From: Melittangium boletus DSM 14713
GTDB lineage: Bacteria; Myxococcota; Myxococcia; Myxococcales; Myxococcaceae
Reading direction: 5' to 3'
NCBI RefSeq assembly: GCF_002305855.1
Contig: NZ_CP022163.1
Location: 558,292 to 622,291, forward strand
DNA: 64,000 nucleotides
Positions 1 through 8,666 of the stretch are shown one piece after another. The stretch's first letter is position 1; the number at the start of each line of letters is the position of its first letter. The position numbers and the translations under genes are program-made. The notes under the pieces were generated by a model. It did not search any database and was not told where the DNA came from. It saw nothing but the letters and a program-made list of their open reading frames with translations.

Positions 1-974
1 AGATGGAATCGGAGAACCTCGATGCCCTTCGCCGTCCCCACGGCGAGGCGGCCTCCTTCGGGATCCAACGCGAGCGGCGGCGGCCGGGGAATGTGGTGAA
101 TGATGCTGCCGCACTGTCGGCCCGTCTCCAACTCGGGCCATCGTTCCTCCACGCGGCCGGTCGCGAGTTCGATGAGCCTGGGGTGCTGGTAGAGACAGAG
201 CGCGTACCGCTCCCCCAGGGGCATCAGGGTCCCCGCGGGCTCCTGGAGGGGCACGCGCGACAGTTCGCGCCTCTCGGTGGGCGAATAAACCACGAGGTGT
301 GTCCGACCCGGCTCGGCCTCGTCCAATCCCTCACACTCGAGGAGGACGGTGTCACGCGCGCCAAAGGCCGCCGCGTGGATCTCCACGAAGCCATCTCCCA
401 GGGAGAACTCCACGGGACTGTCCAGGGTCGAGGGCTGTTCGAGCGCGCGCGTCACATCGAAGACATGAGCGGCATTGACGGGATGCCAGATCCACCCGGC
501 GCTGAGCAGGAAGCGGCCGTCTCGACTGAACTGGAGGCGGGAGTGGAAGACATCCACGGGAGGACTGTCACGCCGGGTGAGCCACTCGCCCGTCTCGGCA
601 TCCTCCAGTTCGATGCGGCAGTACTCATCGGGGCAATGGGCCAGGAGGGTGCGGCCTCCCGGCAGCGTCCACAGGGCCACGGGGTATTCATAGACCTCCG
701 CGTGGTAGTAGCTGCGGGAGAGTTCCCGTACCAACTCACCCTCGCGCAATAGGAGCGCCTTGGTGCCGAGCCGCTCGTGGAGGACGGTATAGCGGCCATC
801 CGGGGACATCACCGCGGCATCGAAGCGGTAGCCGTAGCGGACATGAGGATCGAGGGTCTCGCCGTCCAGGCCATGGCGGAGCCCGCCGGAGACCCAATCC
901 ACGAGCGCGTCACCGCTCCAGCACAAGGACTGGGGAGGGACAGGGGTGGGAAGGAAGTTGCGTTCGATTCGCAT
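1..974 (-). CDS. Beta-propeller-like protein, 3' end outside window
   Basis: Reading the minus strand from the ATG at 974-972 gives about 324 residues without a stop to the left edge, so the C-terminus lies outside the window. The protein begins MRIERNFLPTPVPPQSLCW. It has no signal peptide and contains repeated blade-like patterns such as SPDGRYTVLHE, SRDGRFLLSAG and DPEGGRLAVGTAKGIEVLR, typical of cytoplasmic WD40/YVTN-like propellers. Function is unknown; such proteins usually act as binding scaffolds (inference). The first ~50 bp of the gene and its upstream region are duplicated at 2664-2767. A plus-strand reading frame over the same DNA is a shadow: it lacks motif structure. Confidence 0.75.
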   Translation of the reverse strand, partial: MRIERNFLPTPVPPQSLCWSGDALVDWVSGGLRHGLDGETLDPHVRYGYRFDAAVMSPDGRYTVLHERLGTKALLLREGELVRELSRSYYHAEVYEYPVALWTLPGGRTLLAHCPDEYCRIELEDAETGEWLTRRDSPPVDVFHSRLQFSRDGRFLLSAGWIWHPVNAAHVFDVTRALEQPSTLDSPVEFSLGDGFVEIHAAAFGARDTVLLECEGLDEAEPGRTHLVVYSPTERRELSRVPLQEPAGTLMPLGERYALCLYQHPRLIELATGRVEERWPELETGRQCGSIIHHIPRPPPLALDPEGGRLAVGTAKGIEVLRFH

Positions 975-1024
975 GGGGGCCGGGACGTGGAGGTGTCACG
1001 TTCCCTGACACAGGGCGACTCGGG
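921..1024. repeat. Direct repeat, copy 1 (104 bp)
   Basis: This stretch recurs at 2664-2767 with about five mismatches and a constant offset of 1743 bp. It covers the first ~18 codons of the minus-strand propeller gene plus about 50 bp of its upstream region. The two copies bracket the lipoprotein gene at 1120-2526. Confidence 0.9.
993..1011 (-). promoter_or_regulatory. Inverted repeat, candidate operator (copy 1)
   Basis: GTGTCA-N7-TGACAC is a perfect 6-bp inverted repeat, 19 to 37 bp upstream of the minus-strand start at 974. It is preserved base for base at 2736-2754, while flanking positions differ. This suggests a regulator site; no regulator is identified. Confidence 0.4.
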
Positions 1025-1119
1025 CCTCGGAGTCAACCCCATCGAGGGCCACCGTCCCACGCACGAGACTCTCCCCGCTCTGGCCAGATGGCCGAGCCCC
1101 ATGGCAGCCTCCGGGGGCC

Positions 1120-2526
1120 ATGGAATCACGTTCCTCTCTCTCCGCGCCCCTGTGCGCGCTTTTGGCCCTGGCACTCATGCCGGGGTGCGCTCTCTCCCGG
1201 ATCAAACCGCTTCACACAGGGTGGCGTCCAAACCAAGCCCCCGTTTGCACCACGGACCGGAAGCCGATTCGGAACGACATCATCGTGGCGAGCATCCTCG
1301 GTGTCGGCTCGGGCGTCGCCGCCGCGTCCGCCCTCGACATCATCCCCACAACCTCGGGTGATCGAAAGATCGCCACGATCATTCTCCCGGGCCTCCTCAT
1401 TCCCGCCGCGATCTTCGGGACCTCGGCCATTATTGGCCAACGGCGCGTCAATCAGTGTGTGAGCGCAGCGACGCAATGGGCCGATGTCTCGGTCCGGCAA
1501 CGCAAGTCCTCGGCCGAAGCCAATGCAATGGCCGAGGCGATGCGGAAGGAGGCCCGCGACAAGGCGGAGGCCGCGGAACGGGCCAAAGCAGAGGCAGCCG
1601 CACAGAAGGCCAGGGAGGAGGAAGAGGTCCAGTGCACGGATGAGGCCATGGCGGCGGAGCAGTGTGTGAGCGAAGAGACGCGATGGCCCGATATCTTGGA
1701 ACGACAACACGAGGCCACGGCCGAAGCCAATGCAATGGCCGAGGCGATGCGGAAGGAGGCCCGCGACAAGGCGGAGGCCGCAGAACGGGCCAAAGCAGAG
1801 GCAGCCGCACAGAAGGCCAAGGAGGAGGAAAAGGTCCGGCGTGCTGCTGAGGCCAAGGCGGCGAAGGAGACGAGGATCGCGAGCACGCCAGAAGACAGGG
1901 ATCCGCCGTTGCCGTCAGGAACGGGCCCCTCCAACCCAACCCCGAAGGGCACCATCGCCTCCGAAGCCGCTGTGGAGCCAGCCCCCGCTCCGAAGGCACC
2001 TTCAGGTTACCGAAGCGGGGAAGGCTATCAAAAAGCTCGATGGGGAATGAGCCGCAAAGAGATCAAGACCCTGTATCCCCAGGCGGAGCCATTTGAGAGC
2101 GAGGGCCAGTCATGGATAGGCTTCACGGGTAACGTCGCAGGCTACAAAGCATACACAGCTTTCGCCTTTGCTGGCGACCGCCTGGCGGTCGTGACTGTCA
2201 CCATCGCCAACGACCGTTACAACTCCGCGGATCCACTCGCCGAGTATGACGAACTCCTAGGCTTGCTCACGAAGCTCTACGGTCGACCCCTGTCAGACGA
2301 GGTGCTCTGGAAGACCGAGCCACTCCTCGGAGGACGCGGGCGAAAACTGGGTGCCGCCATAGAGCTTGGCGAAGCCGAAAAAATCTCCAAATGGGAAAGG
2401 CCCGACAGTCAGATATTCCTATTTGCCGACGGACACGGCCTCGAGATCCGTACTCGCATCATCTATAAAAGCCGAACGATTGGTGTGGCCGCGGACACCG
2501 AGCGAGCCAAGATCAACGACCTGTAG
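1120..2526 (+). CDS. Repeat-containing lipoprotein
   Basis: The 468-residue protein starts with a lipoprotein signal ending in the lipobox LMPGC (Cys23), so it is probably membrane-anchored in the periplasm. A hydrophobic segment at about residues 53-105 follows. Next come two 69-residue tandem repeats (residues 112-180 and 181-249) that start QCVS and continue as an Ala/Glu/Lys-rich coiled coil containing EANAMAEAMRKEARDKAEAA. A Pro-rich linker leads to a C-terminal globular domain (about residues 295-468) with the pattern KARWGMSRKEIKTLYP, also seen in other myxobacterial lipoproteins. No enzymatic motif is visible. The repeats are almost identical at DNA level, so copy number may vary. Confidence 0.85.
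   Translation: MESRSSLSAPLCALLALALMPGCALSRIKPLHTGWRPNQAPVCTTDRKPIRNDIIVASILGVGSGVAAASALDIIPTTSGDRKIATIILPGLLIPAAIFGTSAIIGQRRVNQCVSAATQWADVSVRQRKSSAEANAMAEAMRKEARDKAEAAERAKAEAAAQKAREEEEVQCTDEAMAAEQCVSEETRWPDILERQHEATAEANAMAEAMRKEARDKAEAAERAKAEAAAQKAKEEEKVRRAAEAKAAKETRIASTPEDRDPPLPSGTGPSNPTPKGTIASEAAVEPAPAPKAPSGYRSGEGYQKARWGMSRKEIKTLYPQAEPFESEGQSWIGFTGNVAGYKAYTAFAFAGDRLAVVTVTIANDRYNSADPLAEYDELLGLLTKLYGRPLSDEVLWKTEPLLGGRGRKLGAAIELGEAEKISKWERPDSQIFLFADGHGLEIRTRIIYKSRTIGVAADTERAKINDL
1453..1866 (+). repeat. Two 207-bp tandem repeats inside the lipoprotein gene
   Basis: Units 1453-1659 and 1660-1866 each encode 69 residues and keep the reading frame. The middle ~105 bp of each unit is nearly identical, pointing to a recent duplication or gene conversion. 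Confidence 0.9.
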
Positions 2527-2546
2527 ACCTGAGCCTGTACCGACCC

Positions 2547-2717
2547 TCAAGGGGTGGAGCGCCCGCCGATCGCTGGAAATCGCTCGTAGGCACTCCCCAG
2601 CGCATCCAGGTGCGCGGGGTTTTCCAGCTCGAGCGGCGCATCCGTGAGCCTGACCACCCACCCGCACAAGGCATGGGGAGGGACAGGGGTGGGAAGGAAG
2701 CTGCGTTCGATTCGCAT
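2547..2717 (-). pseudogene. Chimeric stub starting with the propeller gene's 5' end
   Basis: The ATG at 2717-2715 opens a 56-residue frame. Its first ~18 residues (MRIERSFLPTPVPPHALC) match the N-terminus of the propeller protein at 974, and then the sequence changes to an unrelated tail ending AYERFPAIGGRSTP. The most likely origin is duplication followed by a large internal deletion, or a join to another gene's 3' end. The upstream inverted repeat is intact, so it may still be transcribed. Confidence 0.55.
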
Positions 2718-2767
2718 GGGGGCCGGGACGTGGAGGTGTCACGTTCCCTGACACCTGGCGACTCGGG
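2664..2767. repeat. Direct repeat, copy 2 (104 bp)
   Basis: This is the second copy of the 921-1024 sequence, in the same orientation. It includes the inverted repeat GTGTCA-N7-TGACAC at 2736-2754. Confidence 0.9.
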
Positions 2768-2844
2768 GAGACTTCGAGACAGTGAATTTGATGGCCATGA
2801 GGAATGACATGGTGCATAATGGCCGCGCTATCATTGAGCCGATA

Positions 2845-3003
2845 ATGACGAACACGCCCTACACCCTCGAGCTGCCCTCGCACCCGGTGACGAACCGTGG
2901 CGCGCGTGCGCTCGTGCAGGTGTGCGTGTTCGCCCTGGCTCTGGTGACCGTGCTTCTTGGCGCGCTTCTTCTGCGTGCACATGGGGCCGGGCCACCGTTC
3001 TGA
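2845..3003 (+). CDS. Leu-rich mini-ORF upstream of leuA, candidate leader peptide
   Basis: The frame encodes 52 residues beginning MTNTPYTLELPSH. Near its end is the stretch VFALALVTVLLGALLLRAHG, with seven leucines in about 16 residues. Four of these are CTT codons, which are scarce in the neighbouring genes, where CTC and CTG dominate. The stop is 21 bp before an intrinsic terminator, which is itself 36 bp before leuA. This is the arrangement of an amino-acid attenuator whose leader peptide senses charged tRNA-Leu (inference). The stretch could equally be a single transmembrane helix of a small membrane protein. No strong ribosome-binding site is visible, and a GTG at 2888 is an alternative start. 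Confidence 0.5.
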   Translation: MTNTPYTLELPSHPVTNRGARALVQVCVFALALVTVLLGALLLRAHGAGPPF

Positions 3004-3024
3004 GACTGGATGACACCAGGCTGG

Positions 3025-3070
3025 AACGAAAAACCCCGCCCCCGGAAACGGAGGCGGGGTTTTCGTTTTT
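3025..3070 (+). terminator. Intrinsic terminator between mini-ORF and leuA
   Basis: The arms 3025-3040 and 3053-3067 pair over about 15 bp with one bulge (AACGAAAAACCCCGCC against GGCGGGGTTTTCGTT), with a 12-nt loop and a T-rich end to 3070. Lying between the Leu-rich frame and leuA, it would stop leu transcription unless an alternative fold disrupts it. Confidence 0.8.
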
Positions 3071-3105
3071 CGGCTTCATCAACGCACACGAGACGAGGCG
3101 GCCGG

Positions 3106-4686
3106 ATGAGCACGGAGAGCACGAAGGATCACGTCATTATATTCGACACCACCCTGCGTGATGGAGAGCAGTCACCGGGGGCCAGCATGAACGTCGCGCA
3201 GAAGCTCCAGGTGGCGCTCGCGCTCAGGGACCTGGGGGTGGACGTCATCGAGCTTGGCTTTCCAGTCGCCTCTCAGGGTGATTTCGAGGCGGTGACCACC
3301 GTGGCCGAGCGGATCGAAGGGCCCACGATGTGTGCCCTGGCGCGAGCCAACCGCGAGGACATCGACCGGACGTGGGAGGCCCTTCGGGCGGCGGCGCGGC
3401 GGCGGATTCATGTCTTTCTCGCCACCAGTCCGCTCCACCGTGAATTCAAATTGAAGATGAGTCAGGAGGAAGTCCTCCGGCGCGCCGTGGAGGCCGTCCG
3501 CTACGCACGCGAGCGCTTCGAGGACGTGCAGTTCTCCGCCGAGGATGCCGCGCGCACCGAGCCCGAATTCCTCGCCGAGGTGGCCGAGCGGGTCATCGAG
3601 GCGGGCGCCACCACCATCAACATCCCCGACACGGTGGGCTACACCGTCCCCTCCCAATACTCCTCATTGATCGCGTACTTGCGGCGCCACGTGCGCGGCA
3701 TCGAGCGCGTCGTGCTGAGCGTCCACTGTCACAACGATCTCGGGCTGGCGGTGGCCAACAGCCTGGCCGCGGTGGCGGAGGGCGCGCGGCAGGTGGAGTG
3801 CACCATCAATGGGATTGGTGAGCGCGCGGGCAACTGCGCACTGGAAGAAGTGGTCATGGCCCTGCGCACCCGCCATGACTTCTTCGGTGCACGTACCCGG
3901 GTCCGCACCGAACGCCTCTACCCCACCAGCCGGTTGCTCTCCAACGTGACCGGTCTGCAGGTGCAGCGGAACAAGGCCGTGGTGGGACAGAACGCCTTCG
4001 CCCACGAGGCGGGAATCCATCAGCACGGGATGCTGATGCACCGGGGCACCTACGAGATCATGCGCCCCGAGGACGTGGGCTTCTCGGGCAGCCAACTGGT
4101 GTTGGGCAAGCACAGCGGCCGCCACGTGCTGCGCCAGAGGATGACCGAGCTCGGCTACCAGCTCGACGCCCCGCAGCTCGACAAGCTGTTCGAGGAGTTC
4201 AAGCATCTGGCGGACCGCAAGAAGGAGGTCTTCGACGCGGATCTCGAAGCCCTCGTCCAGGGGTATATCGGTCCCCGGGAAGCGTCCTCCTGGAAGCTGG
4301 AGTCGTTCAGCTGTGTCTCGGGATTGGGCACCGTGCCCACCGCCTCCGTCGTCCTCGAACATACCGATGGGCGCAAGGTGCGGGATGCCGCCTGCGGCGA
4401 TGGGCCCGTGGACGCGGTCTTCAAGGCCATCGAGCGCATCACCGGCCAACACGTCCGCCTGTGCGGCTATCAGGTGACGAGCGTGACGGACGGAGAGGAC
4501 GCCCAGGGACACGTCTCCCTGGAGGTGGAATCGGGCGCCCACCGGTTCCAGGGCCGGGCCGTGAACACCGACATCATCGCGGCGAGTGCCCACGCGTTTC
4601 TCGACGCCCTCAACCGGATGGCTCGCACCACGGGCCCCACCGCCGTTTCCAGCCGCGTCATCCCATCCATTCAAGCGAGTGCGTGA
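3106..4686 (+). CDS. leuA: 2-isopropylmalate synthase LeuA
   Basis: The 526-residue enzyme condenses acetyl-CoA with 2-oxoisovalerate to 2-isopropylmalate, the first committed step of leucine synthesis. The N-terminal TIM barrel carries [16 protein letters not shown], the metal-binding HCHNDLG motif and the [11 protein letters not shown] signature. The C-terminal third is the leucine-binding regulatory domain, so feedback inhibition by leucine is expected. Length fits the long bacterial LeuA type. I chose ATG 3106 because it sits just before the conserved DTTLRDGEQ block; upstream in-frame codons would run through the terminator at 3025-3070. It is the first gene of leuACDB. Confidence 0.95.
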   Translation: MSTESTKDHVIIFDTTLRDGEQSPGASMNVAQKLQVALALRDLGVDVIELGFPVASQGDFEAVTTVAERIEGPTMCALARANREDIDRTWEALRAAARRRIHVFLATSPLHREFKLKMSQEEVLRRAVEAVRYARERFEDVQFSAEDAARTEPEFLAEVAERVIEAGATTINIPDTVGYTVPSQYSSLIAYLRRHVRGIERVVLSVHCHNDLGLAVANSLAAVAEGARQVECTINGIGERAGNCALEEVVMALRTRHDFFGARTRVRTERLYPTSRLLSNVTGLQVQRNKAVVGQNAFAHEAGIHQHGMLMHRGTYEIMRPEDVGFSGSQLVLGKHSGRHVLRQRMTELGYQLDAPQLDKLFEEFKHLADRKKEVFDADLEALVQGYIGPREASSWKLESFSCVSGLGTVPTASVVLEHTDGRKVRDAACGDGPVDAVFKAIERITGQHVRLCGYQVTSVTDGEDAQGHVSLEVESGAHRFQGRAVNTDIIAASAHAFLDALNRMARTTGPTAVSSRVIPSIQASA

Positions 4687-4687
4687 C

Positions 4688-6118
4688 ATGAGCCCGTCCA
4701 CCCCCCGGAACCTGTTCGAGAAGATCTGGCAATCCCACCTCGTCCGGCCGGAGACGGCCGAGACGCCCGCGATGCTCTACGTGGATCTGCACCTGGTGCA
4801 CGAGGTGACTTCCCCCCAGGCCTTCAGCCTGCTGCGTCAGCGGGGCCTGCGAGTGCGGCGGCCCGAGCGGACCGTCGCCACCATGGACCACTCCACCCCG
4901 ACGCTGCCGCCGGATGCCCAGGGGCGCTATCCCATGGCGGACGCGGAGGCGGCGGCGCAGCTCTCCCAGCTGGAGGCCAACTGCCAGGAGTTCGGCGTGG
5001 AGTTGCACGCGCTGGGATCGGAGCGCCAGGGCATCATCCACGTCATCGGGCCAGAGCTCGGCCTGACCGTGCCGGGCTCCACCATCGTCTGCGGCGACAG
5101 CCACACCAGCACCCACGGCGCCTTTGGCGCACTGGCCTTTGGCATCGGCACCAGCGAGGTAGGGCACGTGCTGGCCACCCAGTGCCTGCTGCAACGCGAG
5201 CCGAAGACCCTGGAGGTGCGCGTGGAGGGCCGCCTCCGCCCCGGGGTGAGCGCCAAGGACATCATCCTGGGCATCATCGCCAAGATGGGAGTGGGCGGGG
5301 GAACGGGGCATGTCCTCGAGTACACCGGGAGCGCCATCCGCGGCCTCTCCATGGAAGAGCGCATGACGGTGTGCAACATGTCCATCGAGGCGGGCGCTCG
5401 CGCGGGCCTCATCGCCCCGGACGACACGACCTTCGAGTACCTCGCCCGCCGCCCGAGGGCCCCCCAGGGAGAGGCCTGGGACAAGGCACTGGCGTACTGG
5501 CGCACCCTGCCCTCGGATCCAGGCGCCACCTACGACGCGTCGGTGACGCTGGATGCCGACGCGCTCGAGCCGATGCTCACCTACGGCACCCACCCCGGCA
5601 TGGGCATTCCGGTCACCGGCGCCGTCCCCGCCCCTCAGGACATGGCGGACGCGAGCGCCCGTGGCTCCCTGGAGCGCGCCCTGCTCTACATGGGGCTGAG
5701 GCCGGGGCAGAGGCTGCTGGGCCAGCCCATCGACGTGGTGTTCATCGGGAGCTGCACCAACTCGCGGCTGTCGGATCTGCGCGCGGCGGCCGATGTCTTC
5801 CGCGGACGGAAGGTGGCCTCTCGCGTCCGGGTGCTCGTGGTGCCCGGCTCACGGGAAGTCAAGCGCGCGGCGGAGGCCGAGGGGCTGCACGACATCTTCC
5901 GCGGGGCCGGCGCCGAGTGGCGCGAGCCTGGCTGTTCGATGTGCATCGCCATGAACGGCGATCAGGCACAACCCGGCCAGTACGTGGTGAGCACCAGCAA
6001 CCGCAATTTCGAAGGGAGGCAGGGCAAGGCGAGCCGGACCTTCCTGGCCAGTCCCCTGACCGCCGCCGCCGCCGCCGTCACCGGCAAGGTCAGCGATCCC
6101 CGGGAGTTCTTGAGGTGA
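4688..6118 (+). CDS. leuC: 3-isopropylmalate dehydratase large subunit LeuC
   Basis: LeuC (476 residues) and LeuD form the isomerase converting 2-isopropylmalate to 3-isopropylmalate. Aconitase-family features are clear: [27 protein letters not shown], and the three iron-sulfur cysteines, one in IGSCTNSR and two in the CSMC pair, which coordinate a [4Fe-4S] cluster. It ends with the typical [12 protein letters not shown] block. The ATG lies one base after the leuA stop, so the genes are very likely translationally coupled. Confidence 0.95.
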   Translation: MSPSTPRNLFEKIWQSHLVRPETAETPAMLYVDLHLVHEVTSPQAFSLLRQRGLRVRRPERTVATMDHSTPTLPPDAQGRYPMADAEAAAQLSQLEANCQEFGVELHALGSERQGIIHVIGPELGLTVPGSTIVCGDSHTSTHGAFGALAFGIGTSEVGHVLATQCLLQREPKTLEVRVEGRLRPGVSAKDIILGIIAKMGVGGGTGHVLEYTGSAIRGLSMEERMTVCNMSIEAGARAGLIAPDDTTFEYLARRPRAPQGEAWDKALAYWRTLPSDPGATYDASVTLDADALEPMLTYGTHPGMGIPVTGAVPAPQDMADASARGSLERALLYMGLRPGQRLLGQPIDVVFIGSCTNSRLSDLRAAADVFRGRKVASRVRVLVVPGSREVKRAAEAEGLHDIFRGAGAEWREPGCSMCIAMNGDQAQPGQYVVSTSNRNFEGRQGKASRTFLASPLTAAAAAVTGKVSDPREFLR

Positions 6119-6123
6119 AAGCC

Positions 6124-6699
6124 ATGGAACCATTCCGCACGTTGCACTCGCGCACCGTCGTCCTCGCGCAACAGAACATCGACACCGATCAGATCATCCC
6201 CGCCCGATTCCTCAAGATCACCCACCGCGCGGGCCTGGGCCGCTGGCTCTTCGCGGACTGGCGCTACCAGCCGGACGGCAACCCACGTCCGGACTTCATC
6301 CTCGAGCGGCCAGAGGCCCAAGGGGCCCGGGTGCTCGTGGCTGGAGACAACTTTGGCTGCGGCTCGTCGCGCGAGCACGCCCCGTGGGCGCTGACGGACT
6401 GGGGCTTCCGCGCGATCATCAGCTCCTCCATCGCGGACATCTTCTCCAACAACGCGGTCAAGAATGGCTTGCTGCCGGTGAGGGTGGACGCCGGGTTTCA
6501 CCGCCGCCTGCTGGCCGAGCCGGGCGCCGAGGTGAGCATCGACCTGGAGCACCGCACGGTGACGCTCTCGGATGGGACGTCGGCGATGTTTCCGTTGGAT
6601 CCGTTCGCCCGCTACTGCCTGATGAACGGGGTGGACGAGCTGGGATTCCTGCTCGGCCAGGAGGAGGCCATCACCCGCTTCGAGGAGGCTCGCTCATGA
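6124..6699 (+). CDS. leuD: 3-isopropylmalate dehydratase small subunit LeuD
   Basis: LeuD (191 residues) is the swivelling domain partner of LeuC. It shows the family features [14 protein letters not shown] near the N-terminus and the [17 protein letters not shown] substrate-binding loop at about residues 73-91. I prefer ATG 6124, six bases after the leuC stop. A GTG at 6115 overlapping the leuC stop (GTGA) would add three residues and cannot be excluded. Confidence 0.95.
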   Translation: MEPFRTLHSRTVVLAQQNIDTDQIIPARFLKITHRAGLGRWLFADWRYQPDGNPRPDFILERPEAQGARVLVAGDNFGCGSSREHAPWALTDWGFRAIISSSIADIFSNNAVKNGLLPVRVDAGFHRRLLAEPGAEVSIDLEHRTVTLSDGTSAMFPLDPFARYCLMNGVDELGFLLGQEEAITRFEEARS

Positions 6700-7763
6700 A
6701 GGCGCTCATCGCGGTCCTGCCGGGCGACGGCATCGGGCCCGAGGTGGTGGAACAGGGAACCCGCCTCCTGCGCGCCGTGGCGGAGCGCTTCGGCCACTCC
6801 TTCGAGCTGGTCGAGGCTCCCATGGGAGGAGTGGCCATCGACCGCACCGGAACTCCGCTGCCTCCAGAGACCCTGGCGCTCTGCCAGCGCTCGGACGCGG
6901 TGCTGCTGGGCGCGGTGGGCGGGCCGAAGTGGGACCCTCCCGCGAAGGTGCGTCCGGAGCAGGGACTGCTCGCGCTGCGCAAGGCCCTGGGCTTGTACGC
7001 CAACCTGCGGCCCGTGGCGCCCTTCCCCGCGCTCCACGAGGCCTCCTCGCTCAAGCCCGAAGTGCTGCGCGGAGTGGAGCTGCTGGTGGTGCGTGAGCTC
7101 ACCGGGGGCATCTACTTCGGGGAGAAGCGCCGGGACGAGCACCAGGCCTTCGATGCCTGCGTGTACACCGAGGAGGAAGTGGTGCGGGTGGTCCGCGCCG
7201 CGGCTTCCCTGGCGCGAGCCCGCCGCAAGCGGCTCACCTCCGTGGACAAGGCCAATGTGCTGGAGACCTCGAGGCTCTGGCGCGCCGTCACTGAGCGGGT
7301 CATCCGCGAGGAGTTTCCAGACATCGAGCTGAAACACCTGCTGGTGGATGCCTGCGCCATGCACCTGATCCGGCGCCCCGCCGACTTCGACGTCATCGTC
7401 ACCGAGAACATGTTCGGCGACATCCTCACGGATGAAGCGGCCATGCTCTCGGGCTCCATCGGAATGCTGCCCTCGGCCTCGCTGGGAGCGAACCGGCGCG
7501 GGCTCTACGAGCCCATTCACGGCTCCGCCCCAGAGATCGCCGGCCGTGGGGTGGCCAACCCCTATGGAACGCTGCTGAGCGTCGCCATGCTGCTGCGTCA
7601 CTCGCTCGGGCTCGAGCAGGAGGCGCGCGCGGTGGAGGTCGCGGTGGCCTCCTCGATCGAGGCAGGCGCCCTCACCGCCGATCTCGTCCCCTCGGGTGTC
7701 CGGCCATTGGGGACCGGGGACATTGGCACGGCCGTGCTGGCCCGGCTTGGCGAGCGCCACTGA
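6696..7763 (+). CDS. leuB: 3-isopropylmalate dehydrogenase LeuB
   Basis: LeuB (355 residues) oxidatively decarboxylates 3-isopropylmalate to 2-oxoisocaproate with NAD. Family features include [11 protein letters not shown] at the N-terminus, GGPKWD, the [13 protein letters not shown] segment, [13 protein letters not shown], and the metal-binding [25 protein letters not shown] region split over residues about 235-262. The late NAD-binding motif is [18 protein letters not shown]. The start overlaps the leuD stop as ATGA, which closes the leuACDB operon. An ~140-bp gap without clear structure separates it from the next gene. Confidence 0.95.
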   Translation: MKALIAVLPGDGIGPEVVEQGTRLLRAVAERFGHSFELVEAPMGGVAIDRTGTPLPPETLALCQRSDAVLLGAVGGPKWDPPAKVRPEQGLLALRKALGLYANLRPVAPFPALHEASSLKPEVLRGVELLVVRELTGGIYFGEKRRDEHQAFDACVYTEEEVVRVVRAAASLARARRKRLTSVDKANVLETSRLWRAVTERVIREEFPDIELKHLLVDACAMHLIRRPADFDVIVTENMFGDILTDEAAMLSGSIGMLPSASLGANRRGLYEPIHGSAPEIAGRGVANPYGTLLSVAMLLRHSLGLEQEARAVEVAVASSIEAGALTADLVPSGVRPLGTGDIGTAVLARLGERH

Positions 7764-7905
7764 GGGCTCAAGGCCAGCGGACGACAACGCGACGTGTCAC
7801 GGGGGGCGGCGGCACGGGGGGATGCGAAGTGCTGGCAATGCACCGGGGAATGGAGCAGATATCCGCCGCCTGTCCCCCAGGCCCATTTCCATCCGGAGAC
7901 ATCCC

Positions 7906-8514
7906 ATGAAGCTCTACTACACCCCTGGCGCCTGTTCGCTCTCGCCCCACATCGCCCTGTTCGAGGCGGGGCAGACCTTCGACATCGAGAAGGTGGACCT
8001 GCGCACCAAGAAGACTGAGTCCGGCAAGGACTACACCACCATCAACCCCAAGGGCTATGTGCCGGCCCTGCAGCTCGATGATGGAACGGTGCTCACCGAG
8101 GGCCCGGCGATCGTGCAGTTCATCGCCGACAAGGCGCCCCAGGCCAAGCTCGCGCCGGCCAACGGCACCCTCGAGCGCTACCGCCTCCAGGAGACGCTCA
8201 ACTTCATCGGCACCGAGCTGCACAAGCCGTTCGGCTCGCTCTTCAATCCCGCCCTGCCGGAGGAGGCGAAGACGATGGCGCGCAACCAGCTGGCCAACCG
8301 CCTCAAGTCCGTGAACGAGACGTTCGGCAAGCAGCCCTACTTCCAGGGCGAGCAGTACTCCGTCGCCGACGCCTACCTCTTCACGGTGCTCAGCTGGGCG
8401 CCGCACACGGGCGTTGACCTGAGCCCGTACACCCACCTCAAGGCCTTCCAGGAGCGCGTGGGTGCGCGTCCGCAGGTGCAGGCGGCCCTCAAGGCCGAAG
8501 GTCTGCTGAAGTAA
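7906..8514 (+). CDS. Glutathione S-transferase, beta class
   Basis: This 202-residue protein has the two-domain GST layout: a thioredoxin-like N-terminal domain and an all-helical C-terminal domain. The N-terminus MKLYYTPGACSLSPHIAL places a cysteine at position 10, the active-site cysteine of beta-class GSTs, and the glutathione-binding NPKGYVPAL (cis-Pro) and LTEGPAIVQFI blocks are present. The C-terminal SVADAYLFTVL segment is the N-capping box. A cytoplasmic role in detoxification is expected from the family. ATG 7906 gives the standard length, preceded by GGAGA. Confidence 0.92.
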   Translation: MKLYYTPGACSLSPHIALFEAGQTFDIEKVDLRTKKTESGKDYTTINPKGYVPALQLDDGTVLTEGPAIVQFIADKAPQAKLAPANGTLERYRLQETLNFIGTELHKPFGSLFNPALPEEAKTMARNQLANRLKSVNETFGKQPYFQGEQYSVADAYLFTVLSWAPHTGVDLSPYTHLKAFQERVGARPQVQAALKAEGLLK

Positions 8515-8533
8515 TCCGCCGTCGCTGATCGAG

Positions 8534-8578
8534 GGAGGACGGGAAGACGGGAAACCCACGTTCCCGAACCTGTCCTCC
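8534..8578 (+). terminator. Stem-loop after the GST gene
   Basis: GGAGGAC (8534-8540) pairs with GTCCTCC (8572-8578), with an inner GGGAA/TTCCC match. No T tract follows, so its role as terminator is tentative. Confidence 0.35.
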
Positions 8579-8666
8579 ATCGGTCATCCGTGCCGCCTGA
8601 TGGGCAACCAGCCTCGGGCGATCTCCTGGACGATGTCTCGGAGCGGACGATACGCTGGGCGCCGCC

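Noticed and set aside
3-752. Plus-strand frame of 249 codons at the left edge.
   Set aside because: The minus strand encodes a continuous propeller-like protein over the same DNA. The plus frame has no recognisable pattern.
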